Shown here one piece after another: positions 1 through 5,380 of a stretch of 6,539 nucleotides of DNA; position 1 is the first letter of the stretch; each line of letters opens with the position of its first letter. The stretch covers positions 1 to 6,539 of the forward strand of contig DNXU01000294.1 in the NCBI GenBank assembly GCA_003505715.1, in the 5' to 3' direction. Below the pieces are notes generated by a model. It was not told the origin of the DNA. It worked only from the letters and a program-made list of their open reading frames with translations, and did not search any database. The DNA is from Cyanobacteria bacterium UBA8803. Lineage in GTDB: Bacteria > Cyanobacteriota > Cyanobacteriia > Cyanobacteriales > Coleofasciculaceae. The position numbers were made by a program, and so were the translations under genes.

Positions 1-17
1 CGCACCACACCAATTAA

Positions 18-153
18 TGGGCATTCTCAAAACAAATCAGAGCAGATGAATTGCCATCAGTGACGCTGGAGCGATTGCTGAAGAACCGAGAATATCATGG
101 TGGCGGAAGTGCGAGAATTCGAGAAGTTACTGAAGGCGGCTAAAAATGAGTGA
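18..153 (+). pseudogene. possible frameshifted C-terminal remnant of an unrecognised gene
   Basis: Seen: a frame open from base 18 (after a stop at 15-17) reads ADELPSVTLERLLKNREY up to about base 95. One base further along, the next frame continues with protein-like sequence, MVAEVREFEKLLKAAKNE, and stops at 151-153. Removing one base near 96 would join them into a charged helical C-terminus. The stop overlaps the start of the DUF29 gene by 8 bases (ATGAGTGA), an arrangement typical of translationally coupled genes. Inference: this is either the tail of a real upstream gene broken by a one-base insertion, or chance coding-like sequence. I do not recognise a family. The first 17 bases show nothing interpretable, and the window edge prevents following it upstream. 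Confidence 0.25.
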
Positions 154-592
154 TGGTGTTCTCTACGATCAAGATTTTTATCTGTGGTTGGAAAAGACAG
201 CAGATTTGTTAAAAAAAAGACGTTTTGAAGAATTAGATTTAACTCATTTGGTAGAAGAAATTGAGAGCATGGGGCGGAGTGAAAGGCGAGAACTGAAGAG
301 TCTGTTAAAACTCATTATAACTCACTTGTTAAAATGGCAATATCAGCCACAAATGCGCCCTTACTATGGCAATAGTTGGGTGAGTACTATTATCAATCAA
401 CGCAGCGATTTACTATTGTTACTGGAGGACAGTCCAAGTTTGAAGGGTTTGCTAGAGGAAAGTTGGAAAGACTGTTATCAAATAGCTAGACGAGATGCAG
501 CGAAGGAGACGGGGTTATCTGAGGACGTGTTTCCGGTTGATTGTCCTTTTGAGTTAGCTGAAGTATTAGATCCTGAGTATTTACCTTCATAG
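146..592 (+). CDS. DUF29 family protein
   Basis: A 148-residue protein with the DUF29 pattern along its length: YDQDFYLWLE near the N-terminus (7-16), a long charged helix LDLTHLVEEIESMGRSERRE (30-49), HLLKWQYQP (60-68), SWVSTIINQR (77-86), RRDAAKETGL (115-124) and the closing FPVDCPF (129-135). Length is normal for the family. DUF29 proteins are mainly helical, small, soluble and found in many copies in cyanobacterial genomes; no agreed biochemical role is known to me. There is no signal peptide or membrane segment. The start at 146 fits the conserved N-terminal YDxDFYxWLE motif. No strong Shine-Dalgarno precedes it, which would fit coupling to whatever frame ends at 153. Downstream it converges on the kinase gene. 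Eight consecutive A bases at 211-218 lie inside the reading frame, without disrupting it. Confidence 0.9.
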   Translation: MSDGVLYDQDFYLWLEKTADLLKKRRFEELDLTHLVEEIESMGRSERRELKSLLKLIITHLLKWQYQPQMRPYYGNSWVSTIINQRSDLLLLLEDSPSLKGLLEESWKDCYQIARRDAAKETGLSEDVFPVDCPFELAEVLDPEYLPS

Positions 593-600
593 GCGATCGC
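593..600. repeat. HIP1 palindrome GCGATCGC
   Basis: The octamer GCGATCGC begins one base after the DUF29 stop codon, in the 51-bp gap between the convergent DUF29 and kinase genes. Further exact copies lie at 922-929, 2120-2127, 2336-2343 and 2797-2804 (inside the kinase gene) and 4556-4563, 4760-4767 and 5066-5073 (inside the TPR gene). This highly iterated palindrome is a hallmark of many cyanobacterial genomes. The rest of the convergent gap contains only a small GATGA-T-TCATC palindrome (638-648) and no convincing terminator. Confidence 0.95.
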
Positions 601-643
601 ATTCCATCTTGACTATCGTTATAAACGCACCCTACCTGATGAT

Positions 644-3600
644 TCATCCCTCATCTGTGATCGTTCCTAAGGGCAATTCAATTACAAAGGTGGTTCCTTG
701 ACCCATTACTGAATTGCACCAAAGCTGACCTTGATGTTTTTCCACTACAATCTGGTAGCTGATCGATAATCCTAAACCTGTACCCTTTCCTGGCGGTTTA
801 GTTGTAAAGAAGGGGTCAAACATCTGCTGCTGAACTTCTGGGGGAATGCCAGAACCATTGTCAGCAATAGAGATGGCTATTTTGTCGGGTGTAATGAGCT
901 GGGTGCGAATTTCAATACGAGGCGATCGCTGTTCTGAACTCTGAGATTCTTCGAGGGTATCAATCGCATTGGACAGGAGATTCATGAAAACCTGATTTAA
1001 CTGACCAGGATAACATAATACGGCAGGCAATTGCCCGTACTCTTTGATGACTTGAATCTCACAGCGATGATGCTGTTGTTTCAGGCGGTTTCTTAAAATC
1101 AGCAGGGTATTGTCAATGCCTTCATGAATATCGACCTCTTGGAGATCCTTGGCATCAAGGCGAGAGAAATTTCTTAAAGACAGCACAATTTGAGTGATGC
1201 GGTTAGCACCTTCTTTAATTGAAGCTAGCAGTTTAGGAAAATCTTCCTGAATAAAATCTATTTCGATCGCTTCTAGCTCTTCCTGAATCTCTGCCACTGG
1301 CTCTCTATAGTGCTGCTGATATAGCTCCAACAGATCCAGCAGATCTGTCGCATACTCCATAGCTGGGTTGATGTTAGCGTAGATGAAGTTGACGGGGTTA
1401 TTGATTTCGTGAGCAATTCCTGCCAGCATTTGCCCCAAACTCGATAGTTTTTCGGTTTGGATGAGTTGGGCTTGGGTGCGTTTTAATTCGTCTAAGGTGT
1501 GTTCTAGCTCCGTTGCTTTGTCGCGAAATCGCGCTTCACTTTGTCGCAAAGCATCCTCTGCTTGCTTTTGCTCGGTAATGTCACGAGATACGCCAACAGT
1601 TTGAATCACCTGCCCAGTCGCATCTCGGATGGCGGTCTTCACCGTACTAAACAAGTATTCCTGCCCATCGTAACGCACGGCAGGCTCATCAATCCAAAGG
1701 GTTTGACCAGTGTTAAAAACGTAAGCATCATCTTTGACGTACTGTTGCGTATAGTCAGGGTTAACTCTGGGGGCATCGATAATGCATTGTAACTGCTCCA
1801 TTGTCATCCCGTAGTAATCGCGAAATGCTTTGTTAGCATAAATAATGTGGGATTGCAGACCTTTGCATAAAATCAGGTCGGGAATGGCATCGAGAATCTG
1901 CTGGTAGAGAGCGGTTGTCTCGTGTAATTTTTGTTCCCCTATTTTGCGCTCACTAATGTCTACCCAATAACCCACAGATTCGATCGGATTTCCATCATCG
2001 TCCTTAACCAACCGCAGTTGAGCATAGACCCAACGATAAGTCCCGTCAGCGTGCAGGAAACGGTATTCATGGGAGTCAGATCCTTGTAAAAAGAGCTGGC
2101 TAAATCCCTTGCTAAAAATGCGATCGCGGTCTTCCGGATGAACGCGGTTTTTCCAGAAATTGGCATCTGATATAAATGCCTGTGCTGGGTAACCAAAGAT
2201 GGTACTGACGTTTTCACTCATGAAAGTTGTTTCATAATTCCCCCCGGTGCGGAAGCTAAAAATGACGGCTGGACTAGAGGTAAGCAGATATTCGAGACGT
2301 TCGGTAACAGATCGCAGTTGAAACTCCGCACGTTTGCGATCGCTAATATCGCGGCAGATCCCAATGACACCGATGATCTTTCCCTGTTCATCGCGCCAAG
2401 GGCATTTCGTTGTCAGCAACGTGTGCATGATGCTCTGCCTGGGGAAGAGATCCTCATAGACTTTTGGCTCCCCTGTCGTCATAACGGCACGATCCGTCTC
2501 TCTGATATGCTGGGCAATTTCAGCTGGAAACCATGCCGTGTCATCTTGCCCTAACATTTCTGGTACTGTCATCTCTAGCCAAGAGGCTGTGGTAGAGTTG
2601 GCAAGTATGTAACGACCTTGCTCATCCTTGACAAAAATGACATCGGGGGTGCTTTCAATAATGGAACGCAAGATAGTATTACTCTGGTAGAGTGCTGCTT
2701 CTGTGCGTTTTTGCTCTGCCTCTGCCTGTTTGCGTTGAATGACTAGAGAGGTAAGCCATGCCAGAGACTCGATCGCCTCTAATTCTTGGGCGTGGGGCGA
2801 TCGCACTTCGGTAAAGTACATGGCAAATGTTCCTAGAACCTTGCCTGTATCTGACATAATTGGCTCAGACCAGCAGGCTCTAAATCCATAGGCTAATGCT
2901 TGGTCTTTAAAGTTTGCCCACAAGGGGTTATTGGCAATATCTTCAACAATCACGCGCTTGCCGAAATACGCCGCCGTACCACAAGAACCAACCTCTGGCC
3001 CAATGCGGAGTGGGTCAATTAATTTCATCCAGGCTGGAGGCAGCTTTGGGCTGGCACAAGGACGCAAATGCTCGCCGTCTTCTGCCATCAGCAGAATTGA
3101 GGAGCAAAGCTTTGGGGTCAGATTATCGATCCGCGTGGTTAATTCTACTAGAATGTCCGACAATGACCTGCCTTGAGCAACCATTTTCAAGACGGCATTT
3201 TGGGTATCCTGCAATAACTCTCTCTGCTTGCGCTCAGTGATATCGTTAGCTGTACTCAGCAAGCAGGGTTGTCCATCAAGGTCGATGAGGTCGGCAGAGA
3301 ACAATACTGTCCGTACTTCTCCGCTTGAGGTGTAAACATCGATCTCTTGGTTGCGCACTACTCCTGCCTCTTGCACTTGTTGGATAAGTTGGGTACGCTC
3401 TTCGGGATTGACCCACATATTGAGTTCAATAGCAGTATGACCAATTACTTCGTTTCCCTCGTAACCCAAAAGATCGAGAAAGCTGTCGTTCACGTCGAGC
3501 AAGCGGGAATCTGTCAGTTGGGTGAGTACGATGGGAACAGGACTGGCACGAAAAACTTTAAAAAACTTATCTTCACAAGCGTGAAATGAGGTTTCTACCT

Positions 3601-3715
3601 TTTGGCGCAAATAGCGTTCTTGATGCAATTGCGCGGTAATCTGTCTTAATTGATCTGTTTGATCCTTGACTTTTTGTTGTAACCTCTCAACATTATTTTT
3701 ATAGTTTTCTGACAT
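644..3715 (-). CDS. multi-PAS/GAF sensor histidine kinase, soluble
   Basis: A 1023-residue two-component sensor kinase. Domains: N-terminal coiled coil (about 5-45); PAS (about 48-163, ending in the DITERK signature); GAF (about 172-328, with GSCGTA at 243-248 and RACWSEP at 279-285); PAS_4-like (about 345-465); PAS_3-like with HPEDR at 526-530 (about 470-592); PAS_4-like (about 600-718); coiled coil (about 720-755); HisKA with phosphoacceptor His769 in AHEINNP; HATPase_c with N-box Asn912/Asn916, DNGSGIP (952-958), FDPFF (966-970) and GTGLGLS (978-984). All catalytic boxes are intact. E770 and N773 after the histidine fit the ExxN motif linked to phosphatase activity. A long insert between the two HisKA helices (about 781-825) is common in cyanobacterial kinases. 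There is no transmembrane segment, HAMP or receiver domain, so it acts in the cytoplasm on an unknown signal. No response regulator is adjacent. The start is preceded by only a weak AAGG. Confidence 0.96.
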   Translation of the reverse strand: MSENYKNNVERLQQKVKDQTDQLRQITAQLHQERYLRQKVETSFHACEDKFFKVFRASPVPIVLTQLTDSRLLDVNDSFLDLLGYEGNEVIGHTAIELNMWVNPEERTQLIQQVQEAGVVRNQEIDVYTSSGEVRTVLFSADLIDLDGQPCLLSTANDITERKQRELLQDTQNAVLKMVAQGRSLSDILVELTTRIDNLTPKLCSSILLMAEDGEHLRPCASPKLPPAWMKLIDPLRIGPEVGSCGTAAYFGKRVIVEDIANNPLWANFKDQALAYGFRACWSEPIMSDTGKVLGTFAMYFTEVRSPHAQELEAIESLAWLTSLVIQRKQAEAEQKRTEAALYQSNTILRSIIESTPDVIFVKDEQGRYILANSTTASWLEMTVPEMLGQDDTAWFPAEIAQHIRETDRAVMTTGEPKVYEDLFPRQSIMHTLLTTKCPWRDEQGKIIGVIGICRDISDRKRAEFQLRSVTERLEYLLTSSPAVIFSFRTGGNYETTFMSENVSTIFGYPAQAFISDANFWKNRVHPEDRDRIFSKGFSQLFLQGSDSHEYRFLHADGTYRWVYAQLRLVKDDDGNPIESVGYWVDISERKIGEQKLHETTALYQQILDAIPDLILCKGLQSHIIYANKAFRDYYGMTMEQLQCIIDAPRVNPDYTQQYVKDDAYVFNTGQTLWIDEPAVRYDGQEYLFSTVKTAIRDATGQVIQTVGVSRDITEQKQAEDALRQSEARFRDKATELEHTLDELKRTQAQLIQTEKLSSLGQMLAGIAHEINNPVNFIYANINPAMEYATDLLDLLELYQQHYREPVAEIQEELEAIEIDFIQEDFPKLLASIKEGANRITQIVLSLRNFSRLDAKDLQEVDIHEGIDNTLLILRNRLKQQHHRCEIQVIKEYGQLPAVLCYPGQLNQVFMNLLSNAIDTLEESQSSEQRSPRIEIRTQLITPDKIAISIADNGSGIPPEVQQQMFDPFFTTKPPGKGTGLGLSISYQIVVEKHQGQLWCNSVMGQGTTFVIELPLGTITDEG

Positions 3716-3725
3716 AATAAAAGCA

Positions 3726-3781
3726 AAACCTTATTTAAAAAGAAGTGTGAACAATTTATTCCAAGCATCTATCTAAGGTTT
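3726..3781 (-). promoter_or_regulatory. inverted repeat in kinase 5' leader, covering weak Shine-Dalgarno
   Basis: AAACCTTA (3726-3733) and TAAGGTTT (3774-3781) are a perfect 8-base inverted repeat with a 40-base loop. On the kinase mRNA the 3' arm ends 10 bases before the ATG and contains AAGG, the only Shine-Dalgarno-like tetramer near the start (13 bases upstream of it). If the stem forms it would occlude this site. Function is inference; the match itself is directly visible. Confidence 0.35.
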
Positions 3782-3785
3782 GAAG

Positions 3786-3803
3786 TTAAGCAGTTGCGCT
3801 TAA
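3786..3803 (-). promoter_or_regulatory. short hairpin in kinase leader
   Basis: TTAAGC (3786-3791) and GCTTAA (3798-3803) form a perfect 6-bp stem with a 6-base loop, extendable by one G-T pair. It sits between the candidate kinase promoter and the larger inverted repeat, so it would be part of the same leader RNA. Read on the plus strand it is followed by a pyrimidine-rich, T-rich stretch (3804-3820), so a weak terminator on that strand is an alternative. Confidence 0.3.
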
Positions 3804-3817
3804 TCCTCTCTTTTATT

Positions 3818-3846
3818 ATTGATATAACACAGTTTAGATCTGTCAA
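3818..3846 (-). promoter_or_regulatory. candidate sigma70-type promoter for the kinase gene
   Basis: On the minus strand a perfect -35 hexamer TTGACA (3846-3841) is followed after 17 bases by a poor -10, ATCAAT (3823-3818); TATATC at a 14-base spacing is an alternative. Transcription from here would give a leader of about 95 bases that includes both inverted repeats. The -35 match is exact, but the weak -10 makes this a candidate only. Confidence 0.35.
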
Positions 3847-4004
3847 GCAATAAAGGCTAGATTAGGTGTTAAACAATTTGAATTATATAGAAGAAATGTT
3901 AATCTAAATCAAATTTCAAATAAGTGAAAACTAAGGTATTTATTCATCATAAATAGCTGAAAGCCTATTCAATAAGTTCACAACTTTGAGGCTTAAAAGG
4001 TTAA

Positions 4005-4055
4005 GGCTTCGTACTTCTCTGACATACAAGCCTAAGATTTATCTAAGCTTGCAAT
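4005..4055 (-). pseudogene. decayed TPR-repeat fragment related to the adjacent TPR gene
   Basis: These 51 bases align without gaps to 4510-4560 inside the TPR gene, with 39 of 51 identical by hand count. On the minus strand the matching frame reads IASLDKS*ACMSEKYEA, against IASYDKSLACMPDNYEA (residues 265-281) in the intact protein. The ACM triplet is peculiar to the eighth TPR of that protein, so the copy derives from that repeat or from its counterpart in a lost paralogue. The in-frame TAG, and the loss of similarity on both sides (further stops follow), show that it is not coding now. It lies in the same orientation as the intact gene, about 165 bp past its stop. Confidence 0.7.
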
Positions 4056-4179
4056 GAATACAATATCCCCTACTTCTGTAATTTGTTCTCCTATCATGTC
4101 CGGTAAGCTCAAGATACGCAAGTAGCCTTACCTCCCAGCCTCCTCTCCCATCAAGGAGACCGCTTTTGAATTTAACATT

Positions 4180-4212
4180 CTGCCCTAGGATGACCGAAAT
4201 ACGTTAGGGCAG
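4180..4212 (-). terminator. hairpin just downstream of the TPR gene
   Basis: CTGCCCTA (4180-4187) pairs perfectly with TAGGGCAG (4205-4212), extendable by a G-T pair, with a loop of about 15 bases. The stem begins 10 bases after the TPR stop codon. On the TPR transcript no clear U-run follows, so it may be a non-canonical terminator or a 3'-end stabilising structure. On the plus strand it is followed by CTTTTGAT, slightly closer to a classical terminator. Only the stem itself is certain. Confidence 0.5.
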
Positions 4213-4221
4213 CTTTTGATA

Positions 4222-5352
4222 TTACTTCGCTTTACTATCTCCAACCAGCGCTTGAAAACGCTTATTCTTACGCAAACTATCTAAATCTGGGTCAGTTTTG
4301 GCCATGGGCAAGTATTTCGCCCGATTCAGTTTAATTGCCTCTTGTATATGATTGACAGCCAAGGTGACATTGCCTTGAGCAGCATAACAATAACCTTTGT
4401 TATAAATTGCATTAACGTGGTTGGGGTTAATTTCTAATGCCTTATCAAAATTTTCCAGGGCTTCCCGATAGCGCTTCATCTTCACAAGCGCATACCCCCG
4501 ATTATCCCAGGCTTCGTAGTTATCTGGCATACAAGCTAGGGACTTATCGTAGCTAGCGATCGCTTCCTTGAGACGACCCAATCGCCGCAAAGACAGTCCC
4601 CGGTTATTCCAACCGTGTGTCTCATTGGGATCGAATTCTAGCCCTTTCTCAAAGCACATCAACCCCTCTTTTTCCTTCCCCAGTTGAGAAAGTATGATGC
4701 CCTGATTAATCCAACTCCCCACATGGTCTGGCTTAATTTGCAGGGCTTTTTTGTAACTGGCGATCGCCTCTTCCGATTTTTCGGATGTCATCAACAGACA
4801 GCCCCGATTAAACCAAATTTCTGCGTTATCAGGTTTAACTTTTAGCGCTTTGTCGTAACTTTTGAGGGCTGCTTGCAAGCGACCTAAGTTCGTTAAGACA
4901 TTACCACGGTTACTTAAAGCCCTGTAATAATCCGGCTTGATTTCTAAGGATTTATCGTAACTAGCGAGTGCTTCTCGATTGCGACCCAAAACCATCAAAG
5001 AATTCCCTCGGCTGTCCCACGCCTCGTAATGGTTGGGGTCAATCTCAAAAACTTTGTCAAAGCTAGCGATCGCCTGTTCGTGTTGTCCCCATTCCGCTAG
5101 GGCAATACCTCGGTTATACCAAATCCGACTGTCCTCTGGCTTTAGCTCGCCCGCCCGGTCAAAACTAGCAACTGACTCTTCGTAACGCTTTAAATGTCCT
5201 AGCGCTAACCCGCGACAACTCCAAGCATCAGCATTCTCAGGAGTCAGCTTAATCACGTCATCAAAAAGCGCTACCGCTGCGGTCAAGTCTCCCGACTCTA
5301 AACAGCGCAGACCCTGTTGGTAAATGAATTTAACAGCTTTTGGATCGGTCAT
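4222..5352 (-). CDS. tetratricopeptide repeat (TPR) protein
   Basis: A 376-residue protein built almost wholly of TPRs: ten units in unbroken 34-residue register (about 7-40, 41-74, 75-108, 109-142, 143-176, 177-210, 211-244, 245-278, 279-312, 313-346). Each shows the expected W/Y..RG (helix A), small residue plus SF/YDKAL (helix B) and closing P-D/N consensus. A C-terminal tail with DPDLDSLRKNKRFQALV (354-370) is a common cap on such arrays. TPR arrays form a superhelix that binds other proteins; the partner here is unknown. No signal peptide, membrane helix or catalytic domain is visible, so a cytoplasmic scaffold or adaptor is most likely. It lies 27 bp downstream of msrP on the same strand and is probably co-transcribed. 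AAGGAG occurs upstream but 22 bases from the ATG, unusually far; no closer in-frame start exists. Confidence 0.96.
   Translation of the reverse strand: MTDPKAVKFIYQQGLRCLESGDLTAAVALFDDVIKLTPENADAWSCRGLALGHLKRYEESVASFDRAGELKPEDSRIWYNRGIALAEWGQHEQAIASFDKVFEIDPNHYEAWDSRGNSLMVLGRNREALASYDKSLEIKPDYYRALSNRGNVLTNLGRLQAALKSYDKALKVKPDNAEIWFNRGCLLMTSEKSEEAIASYKKALQIKPDHVGSWINQGIILSQLGKEKEGLMCFEKGLEFDPNETHGWNNRGLSLRRLGRLKEAIASYDKSLACMPDNYEAWDNRGYALVKMKRYREALENFDKALEINPNHVNAIYNKGYCYAAQGNVTLAVNHIQEAIKLNRAKYLPMAKTDPDLDSLRKNKRFQALVGDSKAK
4315..5334 (-). repeat. ten tandem 102-bp units encoding TPRs, with phased HIP1 sites
   Basis: The ten 34-residue TPRs correspond to ten 102-bp DNA units with no insertions or deletions. 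Units are diverged, but share blocks such as the codons for AIASYDKSL. The three HIP1 octamers in the gene start at 4556, 4760 and 5066, separated by exactly 204 and 306 bp, so all occupy the same position in the unit and encode Ala-Ile-Ala at residues 264-266, 196-198 and 94-96. Confidence 0.9.
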
Positions 5353-5374
5353 GGAATTTTGGTTTAGTCGATAA

Positions 5375-5380
5375 CTCCTT
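5375..5380 (-). promoter_or_regulatory. Shine-Dalgarno-like AAGGAG overlapping the msrP stop
   Basis: AAGGAG on the minus strand (5380-5375) begins with the last base of the msrP TAA stop codon. It is a strong match to the anti-Shine-Dalgarno sequence but lies 22 bases upstream of the TPR start, beyond the usual 5-10. It may still support reinitiation by ribosomes finishing msrP. No better site lies in the 27-bp gap. Confidence 0.4.

Larger units (their letters stand above)
3716..4221. other. AT-rich intergenic region upstream of kinase, downstream of TPR gene
   Basis: This 506-bp gap contains no credible gene: stops are frequent in all frames and only very short frames exist. It holds, in order, the kinase leader with two inverted repeats (3726-3803), a candidate kinase promoter (3818-3846), a low-complexity AT-rich stretch (about 3850-3960), a set of AAGCCT/AGGCTT inverted hexamers (3961-4033), a decayed TPR-repeat copy (4005-4055), a GGTAAG/CTTACC inverted pair (4102-4107 and 4127-4132), a pyrimidine-rich patch (about 4131-4150) and the hairpin after the TPR gene (4180-4212). 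Confidence 0.8.

Noticed and set aside
211..218. Run of eight A bases in the DUF29 gene as a programmed slippage site
   Set aside because: The zero frame continues intact to the conserved family C-terminus, and a shifted product has no support.
1541..1792. Plus-strand 83-codon frame, with similar frames at 2318-2554 and 3347-3589
   Set aside because: Antisense shadows of PAS-domain coding sequence, with no recognisable protein features.
1960..2217. Minus-strand 85-codon frame in the kinase gene
   Set aside because: Same-strand out-of-frame shadow of the third PAS domain.
1157..3200. Phytochrome-type or cyanobacteriochrome GAF in the kinase
   Set aside because: The GAF lacks a recognisable bilin-attachment cysteine context; its GSCGTA and RACWSEP blocks fit the general PAS/GAF sensor type.
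2914..3240. Plus-strand 108-codon open frame and an overlapping 81-codon frame inside the kinase gene
   Set aside because: They lie opposite the GAF and first PAS coding region, whose protein is clearly conserved; their translations look like random antisense sequence.
4096..4125. Tiny plus-strand frame MSGKLKIRK
   Set aside because: Nine codons with no ribosome site or conservation evidence.
3716..4221. tRNA, CRISPR array or insertion sequence in the long gap
   Set aside because: No cloverleaf, no regularly spaced direct repeats, and no transposase-like frame or terminal inverted repeats with target duplication were found.
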